Positions 32,716-44,009 of a stretch of DNA of 64,000 nucleotides are shown piece after piece. The stretch comes from Delphinapterus leucas. Lineage: Eukaryota > Chordata > Mammalia > Artiodactyla > Monodontidae. Numbering within the stretch: position 1 is the stretch's first letter; the number at the start of each line of letters is the position of its first letter. Below the pieces are notes generated by a model. That model saw nothing but the letters and a program-made list of their open reading frames with translations, searched no databases and had not been told where the DNA came from. The stretch is from contig NW_022098092.1 in NCBI RefSeq assembly GCF_002288925.2, positions 1 to 64,000 on the forward strand, given 5' to 3'. The position numbers were made by a program, and so were the translations under genes.

Positions 32716-35700
32716 GTTGGCAGAGCCAGCCAGGAGAACAAGGAATCTCCTGTGAGCACTGAGATGTTGGGAAACACAGGATGGGGAACGGAATGTTGCA
32801 GGGGCTGTCCACAAGCTGGTGGGGCCCGAAAGTTGTGGGCTTTATTCCGGGGTGGCCGGCCATTCACACAAGGGGTCCAAAGGTTGAGGGGGTAATCCTG
32901 AAAGTTGCAGGGGTAGTACTGCAGTGGATGTCTACTAGAATGTGGACCCTGTAGTGGCTTGTGCATGATGAATGGGGGCTGCCAAGAGATCTGGAGAAAA
33001 ATGGCCCCTCATGGCTCTGCTATTGTGTCAAAGTGAGCCTTCTGTAATTGGTTAAGCTACCTCTCTAGAAGAAATTGGTATTTCTCTTCCTGTACCTTTG
33101 AGATATATATGATCTACCTGGGTTCTCAGGAAGTTTAATCTAATCATATGTGATCTCTAAGAGTAAGTGAAGAAAAAGGAACAAGGTTTTTTAAAATCTT
33201 CATGGGAATAATTATGTTTTGGGAATGTCTATCTAAAATAGTCTGTCAAGATTTTGGTAACTTGAAACTAAACTAAGTTACATGAAGAGAATTCATTGAC
33301 TAAGTCATTTCAAAAAAGGTAAAATATTGGAACATTAATTGCTGGGCAGGTCTAAGTTTATCTACTTTTGCCTGCTTAGGAGCATAAGACTAAAGCATTA
33401 AGCTTTCCAATCAGGAAATGCACAATTGTTTCTTGGTTTTTGCCAGAGATTAAGGTTTTTGAGGGTTAAGATTATAATCAGTCATAATTCTAGTTATAAC
33501 CAAGTTTATCACTTACATTGTGATAAGATGTTTAACTGTGACTTTTTATATCTTTTGTCTTTTATAGACAGTTATGTACTCTGATGCTTTTGCAAAAGTG
33601 CTTTATTGTCAAGATTCATAGGAACGACTTTTGACAATAACAAGTCTCTGATAAATTTCAGATTACACTGCAGAACTGGGTAAGAACTTAAATAATCCTA
33701 AAGGAAAACCCAATGGCTTCGTAAAAAGTTAATGGAAGGATTGGTTACTGAGTGAACTGGTGAATATGGTTATAATATTTATGGGTTTTGTCTGGAATGT
33801 TTTGATATGTGTTTTCCAGATAGAGGGATGCCCTTCCCCTCAAGTTAGTTGTGACTTACAGCAATTGGGTAAACTACTCCTAAAGGTAGAATTGAAACAT
33901 TTTTCTTTTCTCTCTGCCTAGTCCCTCCAAAAACTGGGACTCTTGGTTTCTAAGCAGCCTTACCAGGTGAATGGGAAAGACTGTCTCCTGGCATGTGCAC
34001 GAATCTTGATATTTGGGGGACCTCTAGAAGAGAGAAATACACTGAGGTGGAGGCTTATGACAGGCTTTTGTCATGGCTTTCCTGGCCTTGAGAGGCCTTT
34101 GGGGAATTCAGTCTGAGACTCCTGAGGACTTCTACCTCAGCCAGTTTGAAGGAGCTGATATGGTCAATTGCAAACAAACTAGTTTTGATTTTGCTGTGTT
34201 TGGTGGAGATGGGGGTAACTTCAGAGAGAAAAAAGACAATGTTTTAGTGGATGTTAAATTCTAGTTCTGTTAGTTAAGGTCTGTATTTATGACAGTTATT
34301 GTGTTAACCATGCTTTTGCCCTGATGTTCTGGATGGAAAGAAAATTATCTAGTGAAATTTTCAGATTATAACTACTCATGAAATGTGACACTGCTTGCTT
34401 TAAGCTAATAGCACATGTGCAATGCTTGTGTGGCAATTGAGTGTAAGTGATAAAATGTATAGCCTATAAAGTGTTTCCCAATTAACATATCTCTGAGCCT
34501 GTTCACGAGTTCAGATTAGTTTTCCCCCAACGTGAATGACTAGGTTAAAATAAAGGAGACCTAACAGCGATCGACATGATCTGAACCTGGGGTAGGAGCC
34601 AGCACCCCAGCATTGAGGGATGGATATTTTGAGCATCATTGCTTTCTATCAAAAGATTTGCAATCAAAAGGGGAAATGATGGAAAATATGCACATATTCA
34701 GATATGGGGGAAGTCAGAAGGCTTATGCGTGTTATAACTTAAATTTTACTGACCAGGGAAGCCTGTTTTGCAGACTTTCAGACATGCATTGTGCATCTGC
34801 TTTGGCCATTGAGGGAGGAAATGCGTTTGAAAGTCAAACTGGAGTTACGGTGGTTCAGACATCCAAGGTAAAACTAGGTGGCCATTGTGTAGATCATTTT
34901 AGACACGTTCTTGTATTACTGAAAACTTGAGTTTTCTGAATTGTATTGCAGACTAAGACAAAAACCACGGGTGGGTGTGGTATTATCTCAGAATGCGGGT
35001 ACTGCTGGTATTTTGCTTTATTGTCATGATCTCCCATGTGTTGTGCCTGTTAGATGTCTTACATTTTGTCCTTAGTCTGAGGGAGGATCTCTATTTGAGT
35101 ACTGAGCAGCAACACGGGCCTCACTGCAAAATGAGTCTAATTCCTGCGTCTACAGCGAGATGCCATTGTCATCCTCCTCTGGACTTCCATGAAAAATCAA
35201 ACCGGCTAATGTGACTATGTGAGGATGACTGAAAATGGGGGAGAAAGACTCTCACCACCTTCCTGTCTCACATGCCAACACATCAGAAGGACCCCCGTCG
35301 GTAAACTTACTGTACAACTGACTGCCCATGAGCCCCCTGGGCTATGCTGCGTGGAGTGGAATAGGCTGGCCTCAGAACACACAAGTCCAACTAGTGGGAT
35401 TAACTGTTTTTTTGTTTCGAAAGGCTTAATGGATCCACTCCTAATGGCACCCAACATAATGTTGAGTGGCAGACCTGTAACTGTGCTGACTCCTGGCTAC
35501 GCCAAAAGAATGTTTCCTTTAAAGCTGGGGCCTTCCCCTCCCCATGGGAGTGGCTCTGGATTTGTGAAAACCAGGGGTGGCTTTACCTTCCTTATAACTG
35601 CACAGGGCACTGCTGCTATTGACTCCCTCTCCATTGACCTGGTAAGTGCTTGTCTCCAAAATTTGCACACATAATGGCAAATGACTGTCCTGAGCAAACT

Positions 35701-35853
35701 AGGTCTCTTACTCTTGAGGCTCTCTGGCTGCTTCTGTCTGTATTGTATCTGTGGTATCTGGTGGCAGTGCCCCCTACATACCTGACCACAGGGATATTGT
35801 GGAAGAGGGGCAGACCAAGATTTTAATGTGATGCAGGGTATGTAGGGGTGGAG
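32716..35853 (+). pseudogene. ERV interior, genes unreadable, possible env remnants
   Basis: All frames are interrupted. The longest plus frames (34613-34930 and 35219-35674) are not recognised. A hydrophobic stretch after Met at 34975 and a last frame with two hydrophobic parts around 35580-35780, just before the 3' LTR, are where env would lie. That is position-based inference only. No RT or protease motif is seen. Confidence 0.45.
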
Positions 35854-36301
35854 TGTATTGTCAGGTCACTCAAGATGGGGGCTCTCTTACTCTCTGTACA
35901 TCCCCTGCTCGACCAGTGCCTTCTTCACCTATACCCTACTCACCTGACTGACCTTCCTACATGCTTACCCCAAACCCCAGCTAGTGATTGTCCTTATCAA
36001 AGGGGTGGTGTGGGGCATGCCTCTCTGCTAGTTTCCCTGGTGACTAATGAGCCAACCTGACCTAATTTCCCCTATAACTGGTAATCTCCTTTCCCCCCTC
36101 ACCCAGGAATAAAGACTGCCACCATGTCCTGCCCACTGTGTGCCACACATGGTAGGGTGTCACTCCGGAACCTGGTTTCAGACATGTAGGATCCCCCATT
36201 CATTAAACCACTGATGTCTCTGTTGCTGACTCCAGGCTCTTTCTTCAGTCATAAAGCTGGGCAAATGTAGGCCTTGTAGACCTGCTGGGTGCAGCCAAAC
36301 A
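35854..36301 (+). repeat. 3' LTR of the 32-36 kb ERV
   Basis: 448 bp from TG to AACA, with aggaataaagactgccacca holding the AATAAA signal at about 36110. It is more complete than the 5' copy. Confidence 0.75.
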
Positions 36302-37640
36302 ACATTATGTTAAATATTTTATTGGATTTTCTGCTTAAAATTATAGACCTGAACAACTCTGCATCTAAAATCAAAGTAAGATTTCCATAACCTACTGAAC
36401 TTTGTCCAAATTCTTCATCCCAGATTTCAAAAGTCCTTCACTAAATTGTGAAACTGCCTGAGATAAGTAAATTTCCAGAAATGATTGCTTCCAGCAGATA
36501 CTAGAGAGGATGGAGCATGGAAAGTGAGTAGACTTTTTCCAAGTGATTCCAGAGGCCAGAACAGGAAGTGACCACAGCTATAAAAATCATGCTGATGTGG
36601 GGCAGCCTGGAGAGTAGGACCACTACTCTGCTCCTCTGGGAAAGTCATTTAGCTCTGCTGTGCATTCCCTGCCTCATGTAGAATGGTGACATGCATACTG
36701 ACTGCACAGGAAGGCTTTGAGCGATGCCTGGGCATCTGTGTTCAGAGCTAAGCGCAAGGAGTACTTGTGAGTATTAGCACCTCTCCTTCTCTAGCTGATT
36801 TCTGCTCTCCAAGAACAGGAGTCCAAGGACTCCAGGTCCGCTAGTTTTTCTAGAAGAGGTGGAATTCCAGATTTTATATAAAATCATTGATTTCTAAAAA
36901 TGTCAGCAAATGTGAAATGTTTCATAAAATATTAAAGCTTCACACCAGGTCTTCTGGCAGGCTGCATCTGGCTCACAGGAGCCAGTTTGCATCCCTCTGG
37001 TCTATAGTGGTCACAAGTCCTGGGTCACATCAGCCACACAATTCCTTCTCCTTATTCACACATTTGAGGAAATTCCCACTGACATGGAACCTTGGGCTTA
37101 CCTACATTGACAATGATGACACTACCTCCTTTCCACTCCACTCACTTAGAAAAGCCTGCATTTTATGCTTTAAGCCACAATTTTGTTTCTTAATTGCATT
37201 CATTAACTACAACAAAATATTTCCCACTCAACACAGGGTCTTGGTTTTGTCCTGGTGACTTTGGTGTGCAATACCTTTGTGAAAGTTCATTCTTTTATTT
37301 GACTACTTTGTTGAGCACTGACCATGTACTAGGTATTATTCCAGGCACTGGTCACCTAGCAGTTAATGGGATGGACATGCCCTGTTCTCAGGTTCTCATA
37401 GGGAAACCACACTACAAACAAGTTACCTGACAAACGAGATCACCTCCCACAGAGATACAAAGACAATAAATCAGCCATTTGAAGGTTCAGGCAGAGAAAA
37501 TGCCAGGCCAAGAACAGCCAGTGCAAAGGCCCTGAGGCAGGAAGGGTATGAAGTCCCATGTGGCTGGTAGGAAATGCAATCAGAGGAATAAATAGGAACA
37601 AGGTCAGGAAGGGCTTGGTCAGTTGAAATTAGAAAGCTGG
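36302..37640. other. Unique DNA with MIR- and L2-like scraps
   Basis: MIR-like sequence occurs near 36640-36760. An L2-like stretch (ttgagcactgaccatgtact, attattccaggcactgg) is at about 37290-37560. No gene is recognised. Confidence 0.45.
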
Positions 37641-38115
37641 ACTTTATGTACATCGACAGATGGATGGGTAAGGAAGATGAGTATATATACAATGAAATAT
37701 TACTCAGCCATAAAAAAGAATGAAATAATGCCATTTGCAGTACCATGGATGGACCTAGAGATTAGCATACTAAATGAAGTAAGTGAGACAGAGAAAAACA
37801 AATATCATGATACCACTTATATGTGGAATCTTAAAAAATAATACAAATGAACTTATTTACAAAACAGAAATAGATTCACAGACATGGAAAAGAAATTTAT
37901 GGTTGACAAAGGGGAGGGGGAGAGGGATACATTAAGAGTACGGGATTAAAAGAAACACACCACTAGATATAGATAAACAATAAGATCCTGCTGTATAGCA
38001 CAGGGAATTATATTCAATATCTTGTAATAACCTATAATGGAAAGGAATCAGAAAATATGTATATATGTATAACTGAATCACTTTGCTGTACAGGTGACTA
38101 ACACAATTGCAAGCC
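37641..38115 (+). mobile_element. L1 LINE 3' end
   Basis: It runs from tgaaatattactcagccata through atcctgctgtatagcacagg to gctgtacaggtgactaacac. This is ORF2 tail and 3' UTR of an artiodactyl L1, 5'-truncated. Confidence 0.8.
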
Positions 38116-39170
38116 ATATATCAGTTAATGGGTTAATATATAAAATATATAAAGAATTCATACAACTCAATACCAAATAAACAATCTAATTTTTTAAACA
38201 AGCAAAGGACCAAAAAGATATTTTTCCAAGGAAGAAATCCAAATGGCAAACAGGAACATGAAAAGTTGGTCAATATCACTAAACATCAGGGAAATGCAAA
38301 TAAAAACCACAGTGAGATATCACCTCACACCTGTTGGAATGGCTATTGTCAAGAAGATAAGTGATATCAAGTGTTGAAGAGGATGCAGAGATAAGGGAAC
38401 CTTTGTTCACTGGGAGGGATGCAGATTGGCTCAGCCACTATGGAAAACAGTAGGAAGCTTCCTCAAAAAATTAAAAATAGAACTACGTATGATTTAGCAA
38501 TTCTTCATCTGGGTATATATTCAAAGTAAATGAAAACAGGATGCCAAAAAGATACGCACTGCCATGTTCACTGCAACACTATTCACAATAATGAAAATAT
38601 GGAAACAGCCTAAGTGCTCATCAGTGAATGAATGGACAAAGAAATTATGATATATAATGGAATATTATTCAGCTATGGGAAAGAATAAAATACTGCCATT
38701 TGAGACAACATGGATGGACCATGAAAGCATTATTCTGAGATATGTCAGATGGAAAGAGACAAATACTGTATTATATCACTTATATGTGGAATCTAAAAAA
38801 GCCAAACTCATAAAAACAGAGGATAGAGTGGTGGTTACCAGGGGCTGGGGAGGGCGTATTCAGTATATGTTGATTAAGGGTACAAACTTGCAACTAGTAG
38901 ATAAATAAGTCCTGTAGATCTAATGCACAGCATAGTAATTATATACAACAATACTGCATTATAAACTTCAAAGTTGCTAAGAGACTAGATCATAATTATT
39001 CCCACATTAAAAAAATGATAATTACGTGACATAATAGAGGTGTTAACTAACACTATGGTGGTAATCATATTACAATATATAAACGTAACAAATAAACATG
39101 TACACATTAAATTTACAAAATTCTATATAACAAAAATAAATTGAAAAAAATTTTAGATAAAGGTAAACTG
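38116..39170 (+). mobile_element. Older L1 LINE 3' region (L1MA-like)
   Basis: It repeats the ORF2 tail plan (aaaccacagtgagatatcac, ctgggtatatattcaaag, atggaatattattcagctat). The ending ttggtggttaccag-like differs from the upstream L1, so this is a separate, older copy. Confidence 0.75.
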
Positions 39171-39607
39171 ATTTTACTCCTACAGAAAGGCAGAAATTGT
39201 CAGATTAGATTTAAAAATACAATTCATCTGTATTCTTCCTATAACAAATTCACTTTAGATACAAGGACATGAAGAGGTTGAAAGTAAATGAATGGAAAAA
39301 GATAGTTCATGCAAATAGTAATCATAAGAGAGCTATAATGTAATGGCTATATTACTGTCCGAAAAATAGGCATTAAGTCAAAAAAGATAACAGGGACAAA
39401 GAGGACATTAAATATTTATTTATTAATTGATTTATTAAATATTGATAAAAGGTTCAATCTAACCAGAAAATGTAAGACATAAATGTATACACATCTAACA
39501 ACAGAACTGCGAAGTATAATGTATACACATCTAACAACAGAACTGCAAAGTATATGAAGCAAAAACTGACAGAACTGCAAGGAGAAATAGATAATTCTAC
39601 AATAGTA
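39171..39607 (+). mobile_element. L1 ORF2 fragment interrupted by Tigger1
   Basis: Degenerate ORF2 sequence (aaactgacagaactgcaagg) leads to ataattctacaatag directly before the Tigger1. It contains a 36-bp tandem duplication at 39482-39553. Confidence 0.75.
39482..39553 (+). repeat. 36-bp tandem duplication (2 copies)
   Basis: Units 39482-39517 and 39518-39553, each starting aatgtatacacatctaacaa, differ at one base (gcg versus gca). It lies within L1 sequence. Confidence 0.9.
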
Positions 39608-40075
39608 CAGGCATAACTCAATTTATTGTGTTTTGCTTTATTGTGCTTCATGGATATTGCATTTTTTACAAATTGAAGGTTTGTGGCAAGCCTGCATTGA
39701 GCATGTCTATCAGTGTCATTTTTCCAACACCATTTGCTCACTTAATGTCTGTGACACATTTTGGCAATTCTTGCAATATTTCAAGCTATTTCATTATGAT
39801 TATATTTGTTATGGTAACTGGTGATATTTGATGTTACTGTTAAAAAAAGATAATGACTCACTAAAGACTCAGATGATGGTTAGAATTTTTAGCAATAAAG
39901 TATTTTTAATTAATGTATGTACATTGTTTTTTAAACATAATGCTATCACACACTTAATAGACTACAGTATAGTATAAACATAACTTTTTTATATGCACTG
40001 GGAAACAAAAAATTTATGATGTTTGCCTTATTGCAGTGGTCTGGAACCAAACCCACAGTATCTCTGAATTGCCTG
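39608..40075 (-). mobile_element. Tigger1-type DNA transposon, internally deleted, with TA duplication
   Basis: The left end caggcataactcaatttatt and the right end (minus strand caggcaattcagagatactg) are its inverted terminal repeats. TA dinucleotides flank both ends (39606-39607, 40076-40077). At 468 bp it lacks the transposase gene and is a MITE-like deletion derivative. Removing it rejoins L1 ORF2 sequence. Confidence 0.85.
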
Positions 40076-40077
40076 TA

Positions 40078-40755
40078 TTGGAGATTTCAATACCTTCTAT
40101 TAAATAATGGATAGAACAAACAAATAGAAGATTAATAAGTAAATAGAAGTCTCAAATAAAACTATAAACCATCAGATTTAACAGACATATATAGAACACT
40201 TCACCAAATAGCAGCAGAATATTCTCAAGTGCATATTGAACATTCTTCAGTACTGACCATATGTTAGACCACAAAACAAGCTCTAATAAGTTGGGGAAAA
40301 ATCATTTTGATCTTTTCTAATCAAAATTGGAAAAAGATAGAAATCAATTACAGAAGGAAAACTGGAAAAGTCACAGATATGTGGAAATTAAACCACACAC
40401 TCTTAACCAAATGGTCAAAGAAGAAATAAGGGATAGTAGAAAACATCTTTGAGTTGAATAAAAATGAAAACAGAACACACCAGGACTTACCAGATGCAGT
40501 GAAGAGGCAGTAATAATAGGGAAATTGATAGCTGTAAAATCTATATTAAAAAAGAAAGATCTCAAATCAATAATCTAATGATACACCTTAAAGAACTAGA
40601 AAAAGAAGAGCAAATTAAATCCAAAGCTAGCAGAAGGGAGAAAATAACAAAGATTATAGGAAAATAAAGAAATTTAAAAATGATAAAGGAAATCAACAAA
40701 AGCAACAGTTGGTTCTTTGAAAAGATCAACAAAATTGACAATGTAAACAAACAAG
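40078..40755 (+). mobile_element. L1 ORF2 fragment (continuation after Tigger1)
   Basis: L1 sequence resumes with ttggagatttcaatacctt and reaches gcaacagttggttctttgaa. It is broken by an LTR at 40756. Confidence 0.8.
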
Positions 40756-41281
40756 TGAGCTTGTTGCCCACTCTGCTATGGAAAGACCAAGTACTCAGGC
40801 AATGGTCTTGAAAAGAGACTTTATTGCCGGGCAGCCAAGCAAGGAGACAGGAGGCAATGCTGTGACCTGTCTTCCTGATCAGCTGTTAGTAAGATATTTA
40901 TAGTGAAAGTAGAGAGCAAGAGGGGGAGGGGCTCAGAAATGACTAGGGGAGAGCAATTTATAAGTTTCAAGAATTCTCTGTATAGGCTTGACTGTCCTTC
41001 ATGCCTCTTCATGGGTCACATGTACAATTTCTGGGGGTTGTATATGTTGCATGTGGTGGATTTTTGGCCTGTGATGTCTGAAGTTCACTATCAGTCATCC
41101 TAGTCTCTGAATGAGCCTGCATGATGCTCAGTGGAAAGGGCTATCAGCAAGTTGTTTCCATATCTGCAGTTTCCTTGGTACTCTGCAAAACAAGTTTGGT
41201 GTTCTTGATGTATCATTTTGTTGCTTTTTTTTCCTACCTCATGGACCTTCAGTGTGTAAGGTACAGGGCATGGTTTCAACA
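40756..41281 (-). mobile_element. ERV class I-like solo LTR inserted in L1
   Basis: On the minus strand it starts tgttgaaaccatgccctgta, includes cttgcttggctgcccggcaa with an AATAAA signal, and ends gcaacaagctca. L1 ORF2 lies on both sides. Edges are set by TG/CA and may be off by a few bases. Confidence 0.7.
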
Positions 41282-42519
41282 AATCTTTAGTTAGATTGAC
41301 AAAGATAAATCATTAAAAGGACACAAATTGCTAAAATCAGAAGTGAAAATGGGGACACTATGACCAATTTTACAGATATAAAAGAGATTATCATAGAATA
41401 GTATGAAATATTGAATGCCAACAAAGTGGACGTAGATGAAGTGAACAAATTCCTAGAAACACACAAGCTAGTAAAACTGCCTCAAAAAGAAATAGAAAAT
41501 CTGAATAGATCTATAACAAGCAAGGAGATTAATCAGAATTCAGAAACTTCCAAAAAAGAAAAGCTTCACTGGTGAATTATACCAATTATTTAAAGAAGAA
41601 TTAACACAAATCCTTCTCAGACTCTTCCAAAATACTGAAGAAAAAAAATGTTCTATTTCATTCTATGTGGCCCTGATACTGATGACAAAGACTCAATAAG
41701 GAAACTACAGACAAATGTTTTTATGAGTATAGATGTAGAAATTCTCAATAAAATGCTAGCAAACTAATACCACAACATATAAAAATGATTATACACCATG
41801 ATCAATTGAGATTTATCCTCTCAATGCTAGGGTAGTTCAACACATAAAAACCAATCAGTGTAAAAGAGCACATTAATATAATGAAGGGGAAAAAAGAAAC
41901 ACATGTTCATTTCAATTGTTTCAGAAAAAAACTGACAAAATCCAATATATTTTCCTGGAAAAAATGCTAAAAACACTAAGAATAAAAGAGAAATTCTTCA
42001 ACATTAAAAAGCCATATATGAAAACCCTACAGATAACATCATTCTCAATAAAGACTAAAATGTTTTCTCCTAAGATCAGGAATAATACAAGGATACCACT
42101 TTCACCACTGTATATTAGAAGTTCTAGCGAGAGCAATTAGGCAAGAAAAAGAAATAAATGTCATCCAAATCATAAAAAAAGAGGTAAAATTATCTTTGAT
42201 GACAAATAACATGATCTTATATGTAGATATCTCGAAAGAATCCACAAAACACTGCTAGAGATAGTAAATGAATTCAGCAAAGTTGCAGGATACAAAATTA
42301 ACACTAAAAATCAGTTTTATTTCTATACTTTAGCAATGAACAGTCTGGTAAGAAAAGAAAATTATATCCAATAGCATCAAAAAGAATAAAATGCTTAGGA
42401 ATCAATTTAACCAAGGAGGGGAAAGACTTGTACACTGAAAACTATAAGACATATCTGAAACATTAAAGAAGAGTTAAATGGAAAGATATCCTGTGTTCAT
42501 GAATTGAGAGACTTAATAT
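41282..42519 (+). mobile_element. L1 ORF2 fragment (RT region relic)
   Basis: The order gacaaagataaatc.., caacaaagtggacgtagatg, ccatgatcaattgagattta, gttgcaggatacaaaattaa corresponds to ORF2 through the RT domain. It has many stops and shifts. Confidence 0.8.
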
Positions 42520-43028
42520 TGTAACAGAGAAGAACAAACCTGACTCCATATTGGATCTATTCCTTCAGCTCTAACCTTTGTGCTGTTGCCTATGCTTAGT
42601 CACGCTGGCTCTGCACCTTTGTAAAAGAATGTTGCCTATAGCCTGAAATATACATAATGTACCTTTCTCAAGGCTTTGCCTCCCAGGCTTGACCTTTAAA
42701 GCCATAACACTTTCTTATTCATATAGAGATAAAAAGTTGAACAGAAAATAATATTTGTCTTTGGAGGTTTACAGGAACATCATGAGCAGACCACATCCCC
42801 TTCTGGGTGACACCAAGAAGTCTGCAACAACCAGCCACAACCCCTCCCCTTTTAGTATAAAAAAAAGCCTGGATTCTAACTCAGGTGAGATTGTTCTTTG
42901 GACACTAGTTCACCATCTTCTCAGTCTGCTGGCTTTCCAAATAAAGTCACTATTCCTTGCTCCAACACCTGTCTCTTGATTTATTGGCCTGTCATGTAAC
43001 AAGCAGTAAGAGCTTGGACTTGGTAACA
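42520..43028 (+). mobile_element. Solo ERV LTR (class I-like), copy B
   Basis: About 509 bp from tgtaacagagaagaacaaac to tggtaaca. It has ctttccaaataaagtcacta (AATAAA) and cttgatttattggcctgtca, shared with the minus-strand LTR at 8589-9107. It sits inside an L1, which resumes with gtgcccagaaataaaccct. Confidence 0.8.
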
Positions 43029-43056
43029 AGTGCCCAGAAATAAACCCTTATAAAAG

Positions 43057-43260
43057 TAGTCAATTGATTTTTATTTTTAAAATTTTTTGCCTTCTGCACC
43101 CAATCACTCTCCTGGGCCACTGCCTCCTCAGCAACTTGTACGTCTCCCATCAGACTACTTACCCCTATCAGACCCACACTGACTGCCATGGCATAGCAGC
43201 CAAAATAAGGCTGGCCCTTTTTGCCCTTCTCTAGAGCCTGCCTATAGTCAATTGATTTTT
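43057..43260 (-). mobile_element. Retroposed cDNA of unknown origin with 16-bp target duplication
   Basis: A perfect repeat, tagtcaattgattttt, lies at 43057-43072 and 43245-43260. The 172-bp insert (43073-43244) reads on the minus strand with an A-rich tail next to the left repeat. Before the tail there is an open stretch from ATG at about 43189 (MAVSVGLIGVSSLMGDVQ). The peptide is not recognised. Outside the repeats, L1 ORF2 sequence is continuous, so the insert landed in L1. Confidence 0.8.
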
Positions 43261-43448
43261 TTTTTTTACAAGGGTTCCAAGAATGAGGAAATAACAGACT
43301 TTTTCAATAAATGATGGCTATATATTCATATGTCAAAGAAATAAATTGGACCCTTACCTTCTACCAAATCAACTGAAAAACAATCAAAGACATAACTATG
43401 CATTCATCAAAAACCTATAGAATATACAACACAAACAGTGAACCTTAC
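43261..43448 (+). mobile_element. L1 ORF2 fragment (continuation)
   Basis: L1 sequence resumes (acaagggttccaagaatgag, aaagaaataaattggaccct) and is broken by a MaLR LTR. Confidence 0.75.
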
Positions 43449-43797
43449 TGTTATGGGCTGAATTGTGCCCATCCTCCAAATTCATATGTTAAAGTTTTAA
43501 CGCCCAGTACCTCAGAATGTGAGTGTATTTAGACATAAGGCCTTTAGAGAGGTAATTAAGGTAAAATGAGGACATATAGATGGGCCCTAATACAATATGC
43601 CTGGAAAATATGCCTAAGAAAAGATTAGGACACAGGTGTGCGCATTCACAGAGGAAAGATCACAAGAAAAGAAAGGGAAAAGATGGCCATTTATAAGCCA
43701 AGGAGAGAGGCCTGAGAATGGAACTTCTAACTTCCAGAACTTAAGCCACCTTGTCTGTAGTATTTGTTATGGCAGCCCTAGCAAAAAATAAAATACA
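43449..43797 (+). mobile_element. MaLR solo LTR (MSTD/MLT1A-like)
   Basis: Starts tgttatgggctgaattgtgc, contains agacataaggcctttagaga, and ends near ttgttatggcagccctagca then aataca. A 5-bp target repeat cttac lies at 43444-43448 and 43798-43802. Confidence 0.85.
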
Positions 43798-43802
43798 CTT
43801 AC

Positions 43803-44009
43803 GGGCTTCCCTGGTGGCGCAGTAGTTGAGAGTCCGCCTGCCGATGCAGGGGACGCAGGTTCGTGCCCCGGTCTGGGAGGATCTTGCGTGCCGCGGAGCA
43901 GCTGGGCCCGTGAGCTATGGCCGCTGAGCCTGCGCATCTGGAGCCTGTGCTCCGCAACGGGAGAGGCCACAACAGTGAGAGACCCGTGTACCACAAAAAA
44001 AAAAAAAAA
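43803..44009 (+). mobile_element. CHR-1-type SINE, copy 4
   Basis: Starts gggcttccctggtggcgcag and ends in about 16 A. Direct repeats aaaatacacttac flank it (43790-43802 and after the tail), so it inserted at the right edge of the MaLR LTR. Confidence 0.95.

Larger units (their letters stand above)
32386..36301 (+). mobile_element. Decayed class I-like ERV with two LTRs, internally deleted
   Basis: Two related LTRs face the same way, 5' at 32386-32715 and 3' at 35854-36301. Both contain cttactctctgtacatcccc, agtgattgtccttatcaaag and ccactgatgtctctgttgct. A purine tract (aggggtggag) lies just before the 3' LTR. A short duplication acat flanks the whole (32382-32385, 36302-36305). The 3.1-kb interior is far shorter than a complete provirus and no gag or pol frame can be read. 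Confidence 0.75.
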
